Assembly (NCBI GenBank): GCA_900016875.1
Contig: FCNR01000053.1
Coordinates: forward strand, 33,953-97,952
Source: Eubacteriaceae bacterium CHKCI004
Lineage (GTDB): Bacteria; Bacillota; Clostridia; Lachnospirales; Lachnospiraceae
DNA: 64,000 bases
Direction: 5' to 3'
Made by a program: the position numbers and the translations under genes. Below the pieces are notes generated by a model, which saw only the letters and a list, made by a program, of their open reading frames with translations, was not told the DNA's origin and did no database searches. Positions 9,047 through 17,062 of this stretch are shown here, in pieces; position 1 is the first letter of the stretch; each line of letters begins with the position of its first letter.

Positions 9047-9733
9047 ATGGAAAACAAATATACCTATCATTTTGAATTAAGCCAGGAACTACCTGGAGAT
9101 ATTCCATTGAAGCCGGTAGAAAAACTTACGTCAGAAAAACCGTGGTATGGACATTCATACGGTGACCGGGTGGGACGGATCTATCTGGATGGCCGCAAAG
9201 AATCTTTTTTCGTTAAAGACCAGGAGCAGGGAGGTACCAAACTTTTTGACCAGATGCTCGCAAAAAATGTGACGTATCCACATGTACATAGTATGTACGA
9301 CAGAAAAACCGGAGAGACCTATGATTGTGAAGATCATTATATCCTACGGGATGTTGCCGGCCATTCCTCCCTGCAGCCTACACTCACAGACGATGCGCTG
9401 GATACCTGCATGAATGTAGGATTTACTTATCACTATGAGATCTTATTGGTCCTTGACATGGAATGGAAACGCTATATATCCCAGACGGTCCAGACACACG
9501 GGCCATTTACCTATGGGCTTTACGATATCATAACGTCCCTTGGAGATATCATAGAAGAGTGGGCGGAAGCAGAGGAGAACGGATTCCGGAAAGATGAGGA
9601 CGGAATCCATGCCCTTTTCTACAACCTGATAGGCGAAGAGATAGAAGAAAGTTTTCCTGCTACAGAGACCCTTTTACTGTATCTTAATTCTGTCCGGATA
9701 TATGGAATGGAAAGGATGATAGATGAAAAATGA
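9047..9733 (+). CDS. Hypothetical ICE protein
   Basis: The 228-residue acidic protein shows no membrane segment and no motif I can place. ATG 9047 has AAAAAGGAG upstream; the frame extends left to 8972 but through the inverted-repeat cluster. It overlaps the sortase gene by four bases, so the two are probably co-translated. This protein may serve the sortase or its substrates, but that is only inference from position. Confidence 0.65.
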   Translation: MENKYTYHFELSQELPGDIPLKPVEKLTSEKPWYGHSYGDRVGRIYLDGRKESFFVKDQEQGGTKLFDQMLAKNVTYPHVHSMYDRKTGETYDCEDHYILRDVAGHSSLQPTLTDDALDTCMNVGFTYHYEILLVLDMEWKRYISQTVQTHGPFTYGLYDIITSLGDIIEEWAEAEENGFRKDEDGIHALFYNLIGEEIEESFPATETLLLYLNSVRIYGMERMIDEK

Positions 9734-10485
9734 ACATATTAAAACGGTTTCTGTTTTATCTGATGCTCATGGGATTGTTCGCAGCAGCCATGGCGTTTGG
9801 GACGTTAGCATTGCGTGATGCATTGCCTTTCATCAAAAGTGACTGGGAAGTACATAAGCTCCGGGAAGCAGTCAAAGGGACAGCAGAAGAGAACACTCTG
9901 GATGATGGCGTGACGATGCCGGATATCAAATGGGAAAAGCTGCAGGAAGAAAACCCGGATATCGTAGCGTGGATCACAGTGCCTGGAACAAAGATTGATT
10001 ATCCTGTCCTGCAATGTTCAACATGGAATGAATATTTACACAAGGATCATGAGGGAAACTACAGTTATCCCGGCTCGATCTTTATACAGCCCGGCGCCAG
10101 TTTTTCTGACCAGCACATCGTCATCTATGGCCACAACATGGCCAGCCGGTCCATGTTCGGCAGCCTGCATGATTACGAGGACGAAGATTTTGGGAGGGAA
10201 CATCCGGATGTCTACATCTATGAACCGGGACGGACGATACATGCAAAGATCTACAGCACCTATGACTGTAAGGACGCCAGTGAGACCTATATCACGGATT
10301 TTCAGACGCCGGAAGCCTGGCAGGACTGGCTTAACATGACTATCGAAGAAAATTATTACGATGTAGGGACTGCTATCCCTTCTGCGGGGGACCGGGTCAT
10401 CACCCTGTCTACCTGTTCTACAGGGCGGAGTGCAGATTCCCGGTATGTCGTACACAGCAAGATAAAAAATATCAAAATGTACTGA
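9730..10485 (+). CDS. Class B sortase
   Basis: This membrane-anchored transpeptidase joins proteins to the cell wall. One N-terminal membrane segment (about 5-27) is followed by the sortase beta-barrel. The catalytic residues are His in IVIYGHNM, Cys in TLSTC and Arg in DSRYVVH. It probably processes the element's own surface proteins at 18589 and 24855. The stop codon is supplied by a palindrome copy, giving the C-terminus KMY. A second class B sortase is encoded on the chromosome at 50750. Confidence 0.92.
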   Translation: MNILKRFLFYLMLMGLFAAAMAFGTLALRDALPFIKSDWEVHKLREAVKGTAEENTLDDGVTMPDIKWEKLQEENPDIVAWITVPGTKIDYPVLQCSTWNEYLHKDHEGNYSYPGSIFIQPGASFSDQHIVIYGHNMASRSMFGSLHDYEDEDFGREHPDVYIYEPGRTIHAKIYSTYDCKDASETYITDFQTPEAWQDWLNMTIEENYYDVGTAIPSAGDRVITLSTCSTGRSADSRYVVHSKIKNIKMY

Positions 10486-10495
10486 ATCCCAGTAC
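10479..10495. repeat. 17-bp palindrome, copy 3 (variant)
   Basis: GTACTGAATCCCAGTAC, with two changes in the right arm. It supplies the sortase stop codon and ends 18 bases before the ssb start. Confidence 0.9.
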
Positions 10496-10513
10496 GAAGG
10501 AGGAGGAAATGTT

Positions 10514-10960
10514 ATGAACCAATCTATATTTATCGGACGGCTCACCCATGAGCCGGAATTGCAGATGAAGGACAAAGCAGACAGCCAGACTTATTGGTGC
10601 CGTTTCCGAATCGCGGTAAACCGGGAATTTTCCCAGAAAGAAGAGACGGATTTCTTTAATTGTGTCACTTTTGGCGGAAAAGCAAGATACTTGACGTCTT
10701 ACGCCAAAAAAGGCAGCCGTGTTGCTGTCTGCGGACGGATGCAGAGCCGGCAGTACGAAAGAAAAGATGGCACAAAAGGATACGCAGTGGAACTGTTTGT
10801 CACAGACCTGCAGGTCATTGACTATGTGGAAAAGGAAAAAAATGTGGAGTTGGATGAGAGGGATTATCAGCCGCCGATAGAGCAGCCACCGTTTGAAAAT
10901 CAGCCGCCATCCCCGGATTATGGGATGCTGGATGGAGCCGGCCTTTATGGAAGAAGATGA
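10514..10960 (+). CDS. ssb: Single-stranded DNA-binding protein
   Basis: The 148-residue protein has the OB fold of SSB at the N-terminus (SIFIGRLTHEPEL, FRIAVNRE, VTFGGKARYL, GRMQSRQY). The tail is rich in proline and ends GLYGRR instead of the acidic DDDIPF tip that recruits host proteins. It would coat element DNA during conjugative transfer or rolling replication. GAAGGAGGAGGAAATGTT precedes ATG 10514. Confidence 0.9.
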   Translation: MNQSIFIGRLTHEPELQMKDKADSQTYWCRFRIAVNREFSQKEETDFFNCVTFGGKARYLTSYAKKGSRVAVCGRMQSRQYERKDGTKGYAVELFVTDLQVIDYVEKEKNVELDERDYQPPIEQPPFENQPPSPDYGMLDGAGLYGRR

Positions 10961-10973
10961 AGGGAGAGGAAAT

Positions 10974-11954
10974 ATGCAATTGGATTATTTTTATGGTTCT
11001 GCCAGCGAACATTTCCGGTTTTATCAGATTCCAGCCCTTTTGTTGGAAGAAGACTGTTATCGGAAACTGCGGGATACATCTAAACTCCTGTATGGCGTCC
11101 TATTATCCCAGCTCTCCTTATCAAGAAAAAATGGGTGGATGGAACCGGAGACCGGGAGAATCTATATCCATTATAATCTGAGGAATCTTGCACAGTGCCT
11201 TGGACACAGCGCAAATACCATCACCCGCGCCATGGAAGAGTTATGTGAAGCCGGCCTGCTCCGGCGTCGCAGGAGGGGCCGGGGGCTGCCGGATATCCTG
11301 TATGTGATGGATTTTACAACTGCGAAAGCCAACAAGGAAAGCGACCTAAAAAAAGAGGAGACAGGGGAAGAAGAGCCGCAGGCAGAAGGGCAGAAAATAG
11401 ACAGTCGGCAGGAAACTGAGGATGTCAATGGTATAGGATCAGAGAAACCGGCCAGTACCGGACCGGAAATGTCCCTGCAAAAAGGCGATCATACAGAAAA
11501 AACAGATAAAAATACCGAGATATCTGTCACAGAGATATACCGAGATATCCTGGAGAAGCAGATCAGCTATTCTTATCTACTAAAAAATCATCCTCTTGAT
11601 GCGGAACTTATCAATGAGATCCTGTTTGTTATGGTGGATGCTTTTACGACACAGCGAAAATACCTGCGGGTCAATGGGGATAACCGGGAAGTCAACGAGG
11701 TCCAGAACCGACTGAAACGGATTGATGCCAGCCATATCGAATACATCCTTCGATGCATGAAAGAAAGCACGAAAAAGATCGTGAACCCGCCGCTATTTTT
11801 ACTGACAGCCCTGTATAACGCCCCGGCTACCATCAATACGTACTATAATGCCCTGGCAGCCCATGATATGTCCCGTGGTGTCTTTGCAGGTTATCCAGAT
11901 AATGAATCCCCCACCGCCGGGAACAACTGGGAAGACTCAGATAAAGGGGGATAA
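10974..11954 (+). CDS. RepA_N-type replication initiator
   Basis: The 326-residue protein has the winged-helix N-terminal domain typical of RepA_N plasmid initiators (FRFYQIPALLL, LYGVLLSQLSLS, NLAQCLGHSANTITRAMEEL). A Glu/Lys/Thr-rich linker leads to a helical C-terminal domain. ATG 10974 has AGGGAGAGGA upstream. With ParA, ParB and SSB it suggests that the element can replicate as a circle. An iteron array starts 14 bases after its stop. Confidence 0.82.
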   Translation: MQLDYFYGSASEHFRFYQIPALLLEEDCYRKLRDTSKLLYGVLLSQLSLSRKNGWMEPETGRIYIHYNLRNLAQCLGHSANTITRAMEELCEAGLLRRRRRGRGLPDILYVMDFTTAKANKESDLKKEETGEEEPQAEGQKIDSRQETEDVNGIGSEKPASTGPEMSLQKGDHTEKTDKNTEISVTEIYRDILEKQISYSYLLKNHPLDAELINEILFVMVDAFTTQRKYLRVNGDNREVNEVQNRLKRIDASHIEYILRCMKESTKKIVNPPLFLLTALYNAPATINTYYNALAAHDMSRGVFAGYPDNESPTAGNNWEDSDKGG

Positions 11955-11967
11955 AATACATATTTAA

Positions 11968-12098
11968 GAATCGCAAAAGTTGCGATTCTTAAACAGAAAG
12001 ATAAGGTGGAAAGCCTATCAAACGGCTTTTAGAATCGTTAAACTTGTGATTCAAGAATCGTCAAAGTTGCGATTTTAGAATCGCAGGAATGACGATTC
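11968..12098. repeat. Iteron array, candidate replication origin
   Basis: Four 21-bp imperfect inverted repeats of the form GAATCG-N9-CGATTC start at 11968, 12032, 12055 and 12078. The last three are spaced exactly 23 bp apart. The array lies directly downstream of the RepA gene in a gene-free stretch (11955-12214), followed by AT-rich DNA near 12100-12145. This is the arrangement expected of an origin bound by its initiator; a regulator-binding array is the alternative. Confidence 0.7.
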
Positions 12099-12214
12099 TA
12101 AAGAAATAGATACAAAAGAAATAAATATATTTATATATATAATCTATCCATCCATCCGTGGTAATACAGGATGCAGTCGATGGATGGGTGGAAAAACAAA
12201 CAGAGGAGGATGCT

Positions 12215-13072
12215 ATGGACGAAATGATCATCCGGGAACCCCTGTGTGCAGGACAGGCTGCCATAGTGGTTGATAAAATAAGCTACCATGGGCCCCTAAA
12301 AAAAGACAGGGCAATCTTATATGCAGCTGACGGGCCGGGGATTGTTATCCTGCTCATTGGACAGGGAAAGCGATACAGGGACGGACGCAGCCAGTCTGTG
12401 GGAAAAAACCAGTATTTTGCTGTTGGCACAGGGACGGAAACAACGCTTTTGGTACAGCCGGGAACAGAGCTGCTCTTTCTGACTGTTGCGGCTCATGTCT
12501 CCGGGATCGATGAGACGGTCTATACCGTGCCGCCGGGGACAGCAAAACAGGCGTTATCCGCCATCCGGCGGGAAATACAGAAAAAAGTGCAAGGGTATGA
12601 AATGGTGTGTCAGAAATATATCCAGATCTTTTTGATGGAATTGTCCCGGTATGGACGGACACCCGCCTGTTTTTGCCCGGAAAAGCAGAACGATGCTGTT
12701 CGGGACATCCGGGACTATATCAATGCGCATTTCCGGGAAAAGATCCTTCTCACGGAACTCATGGAACGATGTGGGCTGGAACGGGAAGAGTTAAACCGTG
12801 CATTTTGTGCGGCGTATGGTATGACACCGATCGAGTATTATCACCAGCGCCGCGTGCAGGAAGGGAAAGCCCTGCTGGAGCAGACAGATCTACCTGTCCA
12901 GGAGATCGCGGAAAATATCGGCTTCTACTCAAACTCTCATTTTGTGCCGGCTTTTAAGAAATATATGGGGACGACGCCGCTTCAGTACCGCCGGCAGTAC
13001 CGGGAGAAAAAAGCCCGGAAGATGAAAGAAGAGAACCGGCAGATGGAATTGTCCGACTACCTGACAGGGTAA
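12215..13072 (+). CDS. AraC-family transcriptional regulator
   Basis: The 285-residue regulator has a cupin-like N-terminal sensing domain. Two C-terminal helix-turn-helix motifs follow, the second being PVQEIAENIGFYSNSHFVPAFKKYMGTTPLQYRRQ. CAGAGGAGGATGCT precedes ATG 12215, which is preferred to the upstream start at 12158. The target genes are unknown; neighbouring surface-protein genes are plausible. Confidence 0.9.
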   Translation: MDEMIIREPLCAGQAAIVVDKISYHGPLKKDRAILYAADGPGIVILLIGQGKRYRDGRSQSVGKNQYFAVGTGTETTLLVQPGTELLFLTVAAHVSGIDETVYTVPPGTAKQALSAIRREIQKKVQGYEMVCQKYIQIFLMELSRYGRTPACFCPEKQNDAVRDIRDYINAHFREKILLTELMERCGLEREELNRAFCAAYGMTPIEYYHQRRVQEGKALLEQTDLPVQEIAENIGFYSNSHFVPAFKKYMGTTPLQYRRQYREKKARKMKEENRQMELSDYLTG

Positions 13073-13073
13073 T

Positions 13074-13090
13074 GTACTGAATTTCAGTAC
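13074..13090. repeat. 17-bp palindrome, copy 4 (T-centred)
   Basis: Starts one base after the stop codon of the AraC-type gene. Confidence 0.95.
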
Positions 13091-13135
13091 AAAAAAGAGA
13101 CGTTCCCCGGCACGGGAGCGCCCCTTTAAAAAGTA

Positions 13136-13297
13136 TCAGTCTTTTCCGGAACCTTCCAGCATGTCCTCCATGGACAACGGCGGCAATCCTTCCTCTTCCC
13201 GGATTTCATTACCGATCTGAAGGATGGATTCTTTCATGAACCTATCAAACTCTTCGACTACCTGCTGTTTTTCTTCCGGAGATAAATCTTTATCCAT
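13136..13297 (-). CDS. Small acidic hypothetical protein
   Basis: This 53-residue helical acidic protein (MDKDLSPEEKQQ...) lies on the strand opposite to its neighbours. AGGAGG sits eight bases before ATG 13297, which supports a real gene. It is flanked on both sides by palindrome copies. Function unknown. Confidence 0.6.
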   Translation of the reverse strand: MDKDLSPEEKQQVVEEFDRFMKESILQIGNEIREEEGLPPLSMEDMLEGSGKD

Positions 13298-13359
13298 ACG
13301 CAGACCTCCTGACTTTTGAGATAAGTATAGCAGACAGGGGAGAAGATAGCAAACCATTT

Positions 13360-13376
13360 GTACTGAAATTCAGTAC
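13360..13376. repeat. 17-bp palindrome, copy 5 (A-centred)
   Basis: Lies between the divergent starts at 13297 (minus) and 13391 (plus), and ends 14 bases before the latter. Confidence 0.95.
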
Positions 13377-13390
13377 GGAAAGGATGGATT

Positions 13391-13567
13391 ATGAATAGAG
13401 TAGCCATGTCTTATCAGTTAAAAATACGGGACATCCTGAATAAATTACAGAAAGATGAAATCATAATCACAGACCCACAGGATGAATACAGGTCAACAAA
13501 AAAGCCTGCTGATACCAGAAAAGGCAGAGAAAATGTCGTCCGGCGTTCACCCTGCCGGAAAGGATGA
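13391..13567 (+). CDS. Small basic hypothetical protein
   Basis: The open frame encodes 58 residues (MNRVAMSYQLKIRD...), rich in arginine and lysine towards the end. The ribosome-binding site is weak (AAGGATGG). The stop lies directly before GTG 13568 of the next gene, which suggests an operon. Confidence 0.45.
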   Translation: MNRVAMSYQLKIRDILNKLQKDEIIITDPQDEYRSTKKPADTRKGRENVVRRSPCRKG

Positions 13568-13573
13568 GTGATT

Positions 13574-13918
13574 ATGAAAACAATCTTATCAGTTATAGTA
13601 GTAATATTGATAGTAATTATTTTACTCTATTTATACCTGAAAGGGAACAGTATGACATTCATAAGTACAAAAAAGAAAGATGGAAAATATACTTACCGTT
13701 TCAGGCTCACACTTATGAATGGGATGGTCATTGAACATCTCCTGTATTCGGATTATCCCAATTATCATGGAAATGTGATCGGATATCACCGTTTTTTCCG
13801 CACCCGGAATAAAACGCTCTATTTTACTGTAAGTGAGAAAAACTATCAGATTCCTCTTAACACGATTCTTTCTTCGGAAATGGTCAGGATAGACCGGCAG
13901 GAAGACAATGCGTACTGA
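13574..13918 (+). CDS. Membrane-anchored hypothetical protein
   Basis: The 114-residue protein has one N-terminal membrane segment (about 3-24) and a compact beta-rich domain outside (KYTYRFRLTLMNG, TLYFTVSEKNYQI). The start could also be GTG 13568. Its TGA stop is part of a palindrome copy. No family recognised. Confidence 0.6.
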   Translation: MKTILSVIVVILIVIILLYLYLKGNSMTFISTKKKDGKYTYRFRLTLMNGMVIEHLLYSDYPNYHGNVIGYHRFFRTRNKTLYFTVSEKNYQIPLNTILSSEMVRIDRQEDNAY

Positions 13919-13928
13919 AATTCAGTAC
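13912..13928. repeat. 17-bp palindrome, copy 6 (A-centred)
   Basis: Contains the stop of the upstream gene and ends 14 bases before ATG 13943. Confidence 0.95.
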
Positions 13929-13942
13929 ATAAGGAGCGTATC

Positions 13943-14440
13943 ATGCAGACAATATATATCATGGTTGGTGTTCCCGGAGCCGGGAAGACAACCTTTGCAA
14001 AAAAATATCTGTCCCATGCCGTTTATCTAGGGACAGACAACATCCGGAAAGAACTGTATGGACGGGAACTGACCCTACGGGGGAGGAAAAGAGTGCGCCG
14101 TATCCTTTATGACCGGATGAAGGAGGCACTATCTACAGGAAATGATATTGTCATCGACTGCACCAATATCACCCGCCGCCGGCGGAAAGCGCTGCTGGAT
14201 AAACTGCCATCAGGGATCCGGGCGGCAGCAATCTATCTGGATACTCCGCTTATGACAGCCTTGAAAAATAACCGGCGGCGAAAACGCCATGTCCCGATGA
14301 TCGGGATATGTATGATGTATCAAACGCTGTCGGAGCCATCAGAAACGGAAGGGTTTGCAAAAATTTATAAAATACATGGAGATATGGAAGAAAAACATAT
14401 CATGAAACAACTTTACAGGTATAGAAAAGAAACGTACTGA
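13943..14440 (+). CDS. P-loop kinase (polynucleotide/zeta-toxin-like)
   Basis: The 165-residue AAA_33-type ATPase has the Walker A motif GVPGAGKTTFAK at about 8-19 and an internal DCTNITRRRR segment, as in the kinase domain of polynucleotide kinase-like proteins. The substrate is unknown: RNA or DNA ends, a sugar or a protein are all possible. No antitoxin is evident nearby, so a toxin role is not supported. It ends KETY at a palindrome-derived stop. Confidence 0.75.
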   Translation: MQTIYIMVGVPGAGKTTFAKKYLSHAVYLGTDNIRKELYGRELTLRGRKRVRRILYDRMKEALSTGNDIVIDCTNITRRRRKALLDKLPSGIRAAAIYLDTPLMTALKNNRRRKRHVPMIGICMMYQTLSEPSETEGFAKIYKIHGDMEEKHIMKQLYRYRKETY

Positions 14441-14450
14441 ATTTCAGTAC
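14434..14450. repeat. 17-bp palindrome, copy 7 (T-centred)
   Basis: Contains the stop codon of the kinase gene and lies 11 bases from the end of the convergent repressor gene. Confidence 0.95.
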
Positions 14451-14461
14451 GCCATGAAAGG

Positions 14462-14665
14462 TTAATCGGTATCTCTTACATATTTCATGATATCAGATAC
14501 CTCACAATCGAGGATGGCGCAGAGCTGGTTGATGGTATTGACGGTGACGCTCTTTCCGTACTTCATGGCATAATAAGTAGAACGGGAAAAGCCCCGTTTT
14601 TCAAGCTCATAAGAACTGATATGCTTTTTCTTCATAGTCTCAAAGAGTGGTTCGTAACTTATCAT
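14462..14665 (-). CDS. Small Cro/CI-type (XRE) repressor
   Basis: The 67-residue protein is one helix-turn-helix domain (KKKHISSYELEKRGFSRSTYYAMKYGKSVTVNTINQLCAIL). A -10 box (ATTATA on the plus strand, 14687-14692) lies 22 bases upstream of the start. A degenerate copy of the 17-bp palindrome (14700-14716) lies just beyond it, in the spacer and -35 region. This makes the protein a candidate for the factor that reads the palindromes, with self-control. Confidence 0.85.
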   Translation of the reverse strand: MISYEPLFETMKKKHISSYELEKRGFSRSTYYAMKYGKSVTVNTINQLCAILDCEVSDIMKYVRDTD

Positions 14666-14699
14666 GCCTGCACCTCATACAGTTTTATTATATGAGTAT

Positions 14700-14716
14700 G
14701 TACAGAAATTCGGTAT
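14700..14716. promoter_or_regulatory. Degenerate palindrome in the repressor promoter
   Basis: GTACAGAAATTCGGTAT differs from the A-centred palindrome at three of 17 positions. It overlaps the spacer and -35 region of the promoter of the gene at 14462-14665. Confidence 0.6.
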
Positions 14717-14800
14717 GTACGAATATTGATACATAGGATATCAATAAGATGGTAATAAGGGATATTGAAACGATACGTCTATGATATTCCTGTTTGGATA

Positions 14801-14861
14801 TTGTGCTTTAGAAAATACCAGGCTATAATGGTGTGTATGGATATTTATACATATATCCATA
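14801..14861 (+). promoter_or_regulatory. Promoter and operator of the BlaI-like gene
   Basis: TTGTGC (14801), 17 bases, TATAAT (14824-14829). Seven bases later lies the inverted repeat TATGGATAT-N8-ATATCCATA (14836-14861), a likely repressor site covering the transcription start. The surrounding 250-bp gene-free stretch (14666-14916) holds several further GATAT motifs. Confidence 0.65.
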
Positions 14862-14916
14862 TAGGAACATAATGACATGGATAGAAAAGTATCATGAATG
14901 ATGGAAGGAGAAGATC

Positions 14917-15393
14917 ATGGAAAGTAAGAGGAAAAAGCTTACAGACAGCGAATGGGAAGTCATGAACCTGCTGTGGGATACTGGAGAACCACTGACCTCC
15001 AGCGAGATTATAAGGTTGTCAGTAGACCGGAGATGGAAAGACAGTTATATCCACATCCTGATCAATGCATTGTTAAAAAAAGAGATGATCCGTGTTGCCG
15101 GGTTTAAAAAGACTACGAAAAATTATGCGCGTTCCTTTGAGCCGACAATGACAAGGGAACAATGGAGCTTGTACCAGGTGAAGCAGGAGAGTCGAAAAGA
15201 GAGCCTGTTATTAAAAGAGCTATTGGAATCCATCATAAACGAGGGGGCGGATGAGGAAACCCTTGAGGAATTATCCGACGCCGTTGAGAAAAGGAAGGAG
15301 AGCTGCAATCCATCACTCACAGCAACCCCTGAAAAAATTCAGAGATATCCGCATGGAAAATCTTACAGAGTGCAACAAGTTCGCTTACCTTGA
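14917..15393 (+). CDS. BlaI/MecI/CopY-type repressor
   Basis: The 158-residue winged-helix repressor has the family signature LTDSEWEVMNLLWDTGEPLTSSEI and a recognition helix near WKDSYIHILINALLKK. Relatives are inactivated by partner BlaR/MecR proteases, but no such sensor lies nearby. The C-terminal tail after about residue 130 is atypical and its last 77 bases overlap a convergent gene. GAAGGAGAAGATC precedes the ATG. Confidence 0.85.
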   Translation: MESKRKKLTDSEWEVMNLLWDTGEPLTSSEIIRLSVDRRWKDSYIHILINALLKKEMIRVAGFKKTTKNYARSFEPTMTREQWSLYQVKQESRKESLLLKELLESIINEGADEETLEELSDAVEKRKESCNPSLTATPEKIQRYPHGKSYRVQQVRLP

Positions 15394-15553
15394 TGTTCAT
15401 TCTGTTCGTTTCAATTTTTGCATAACTGCTCTTTGATATCTTGATCCCCATAAGCTGGAGACGGGCGACGGCCTGATCCTGTGTCAAGCCGGTACGCTGA
15501 CGGAGAAGGCTGATGTTATGGCCGATATCCATATCTGGCCGGATTTTCTGCAT
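15317..15553 (-). CDS. XRE-family transcriptional regulator
   Basis: The 78-residue protein is a helix-turn-helix domain (IGHNISLLRQRTGLTQDQAVARLQLMG, YAKIETNRMNIKVSELVALCKIF). The start at 15553 has GGGATC-type weak upstream pairing; the frame extends to 15610. It overlaps the end of the BlaI-like gene by 77 bases tail to tail, so antisense interference is possible. Confidence 0.75.
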   Translation of the reverse strand: MQKIRPDMDIGHNISLLRQRTGLTQDQAVARLQLMGIKISKSSYAKIETNRMNIKVSELVALCKIFHADISEFFQGLL

Positions 15554-15626
15554 GAGATGATCCCTTTCCTTTAGATAATAATATACGGAATATAGATTGA
15601 TTATATGCATGGATATAAATCCTATG

Positions 15627-15660
15627 TTTCGTTATAAAGAATTATTTCGCCATAACGAAA
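15627..15660. promoter_or_regulatory. Inverted repeat upstream of the XRE gene
   Basis: TTTCGTTAT-N16-ATAACGAAA, perfect 9-bp arms, lies about 75 bases upstream of the XRE start and 19 bases before palindrome copy 8. It resembles a dimeric repressor site. Confidence 0.5.
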
Positions 15661-15678
15661 GAAAGAGAGGAAAAGGAT

Positions 15679-15695
15679 GTACTGAAATTCAGTAC
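15679..15695. repeat. 17-bp palindrome, copy 8 (A-centred)
   Basis: Lies upstream of a duplicated promoter cassette. Confidence 0.95.
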
Positions 15696-15708
15696 GCAGG
15701 GAACACAC

Positions 15709-15775
15709 AAAAAAAGTGGAACTAAGTGGGACTTGAAGGTAAAAAATGAGGATGGTACAGTATAATCAGGAATAG
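15709..15775 (+). promoter_or_regulatory. Promoter cassette, copy 1
   Basis: TTGAAG (15733), 17 bases, TACAGT (15756) is preceded by GTGGAACTAAGTGGGAC. Nearly the same block occurs at 17063-17135. It would drive the membrane-protein gene at 15869. Confidence 0.65.
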
Positions 15776-15827
15776 TATGGGACGGATAGGGGGAATCGAT
15801 TCCATACAGAAGAAAATCAAACAGCGC

Positions 15828-15844
15828 GTACTGAATTTCAGTAC
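15828..15844. repeat. 17-bp palindrome, copy 9 (T-centred)
   Basis: Ends 24 bases before ATG 15869, within the leader made by the promoter cassette. Confidence 0.95.
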
Positions 15845-15868
15845 ATGGAGGGAGGGGAAAGAAAGAGC

Positions 15869-16312
15869 ATGACAATGAAAAAAGCAGGAACGATTCTTGG
15901 AGGTTTTGGGTCGGGAAGTGTGCTGGCATTTTATCTATATATTCTTTGCCAGAACTGGCTCTTGTCTTCACAGGGGAGATTACAGGAGATTATCAAAGTT
16001 GAACAAATCTCTTTGGATATGGCGTCCATTTATTTTTTCAGTATTATCCTGCCAGCAGGGATTGTGTGTTTATTTCTGGCACCAATCTTTATTGTGAGAA
16101 ATAGAAAAACAGGGATAAAACTCAGCTTCTTACTCATGTTCATTGTGGCAGTTGCTGAAGGAACCATTGTTACAGCAGCCAGTGGAAAGATATCTTTGAT
16201 TTATACAATAGTTGTATGGATTTTCAGCGTATACTGCTGTTTTCTCATCCTGGAAGGAATACATGCAATCTGCTGTCAGGTGGGAAATGTACTGAAATTC
16301 AGTACAAAGTAG
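15869..16312 (+). CDS. Four-pass membrane protein
   Basis: The roughly 147-residue protein has four hydrophobic segments and short loops. GGAGGGGAAAG lies upstream of ATG 15869. The palindrome copy at 16289 is read in frame and encodes VLKFST just before the stop, so the C-terminus has been built from the repeat. Function unknown; the neighbour is also a membrane protein. Confidence 0.6.
   Translation: MTMKKAGTILGGFGSGSVLAFYLYILCQNWLLSSQGRLQEIIKVEQISLDMASIYFFSIILPAGIVCLFLAPIFIVRNRKTGIKLSFLLMFIVAVAEGTIVTAASGKISLIYTIVVWIFSVYCCFLILEGIHAICCQVGNVLKFSTK
16289..16305. repeat. 17-bp palindrome, copy 10 (A-centred, inside a gene)
   Basis: Read in frame at the 3' end of the preceding membrane-protein gene, and 30 bases before ATG 16336. 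Confidence 0.95.
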
Positions 16313-16335
16313 AGTTTCCAAAGGGGAAGTATACG

Positions 16336-16887
16336 ATGGATGGAAATAAAAAAACGGTATATTGTTATGACTGTAGTAGAGATATAACAAATGATTATAA
16401 AATTGGAACTGATAAAGGAGTGATATGTGTAGACTGCCTGCATAATGATACGGTACATAAAGGAGAGAAATATGTGAGTTTTCTTGAGTCAACGAGTAAT
16501 CTCACGATTGCGGGAATAATTTTAGCTGTAATTTTAATTATTATTTCCAGAGTGCCTGCTGTAAGTCAAACAACAGAAAAAGTAAGTTGTGTTGTGGTAA
16601 TGATATTAAGTGTAGGTTTCTTTTTTGGTGTGAAAACAATATTTAAGCGGATATCTAAATGGCCTGTGATTATTATATTTTCAATCTTTTTCTTTATTTT
16701 GTTTTTGAGAGTTCTTTTTCCTATAACTACATGGATAGGGTGTATTGTTATGATAAGAGATTGGATCAAGGTGAAAAAATTGGAAAAAGAATATCTTAGT
16801 GCAATAGATTTTATGGCCAGGGTTCTTTCAGATATGAGGAAGCATACATATCAAAATTTAGAGAATAGGCTAAAAAAGTGGATTTAA
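16336..16887 (+). CDS. Zinc-ribbon membrane protein
   Basis: The 183-residue protein begins with two CxxC pairs (CYDC and CVDC, 18 residues apart), as in a zinc ribbon. About three membrane segments and a basic helical tail follow. Codon use is noticeably more AT-rich than in neighbours. AAGGGGAAG lies before ATG 16336. No family name can be given. Confidence 0.55.
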   Translation: MDGNKKTVYCYDCSRDITNDYKIGTDKGVICVDCLHNDTVHKGEKYVSFLESTSNLTIAGIILAVILIIISRVPAVSQTTEKVSCVVVMILSVGFFFGVKTIFKRISKWPVIIIFSIFFFILFLRVLFPITTWIGCIVMIRDWIKVKKLEKEYLSAIDFMARVLSDMRKHTYQNLENRLKKWI

Positions 16888-16905
16888 GTGGGATTGGAAA
16901 ATCGC

Positions 16906-16922
16906 GTACTGAAATTCAGTAC
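16906..16922. repeat. 17-bp palindrome, copy 11 (A-centred)
   Basis: Starts 18 bases after the stop of the zinc-ribbon protein gene. A degenerate relative of the promoter cassette's upstream block overlaps that gene end (16871-16900). The remaining 16923-17062 shows nothing else. Confidence 0.95.
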
Positions 16923-17062
16923 AAAATACCCGGAAGAGACCCGGAAAATATCACTCAGAACATCCATAAAATGATAATGCAAAAAAATACACCTGCAAGA
17001 CACAGAAAAAACACTTTTCAGGAAAAAGAACAATAGATTACTCTATTTTGAGCCTGATGACA

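Noticed and set aside
13943..14440. Kinase as a zeta-type toxin with an epsilon antitoxin
   Set aside because: No small antitoxin gene is adjacent in the same operon, and the fold is shared with many harmless kinases.
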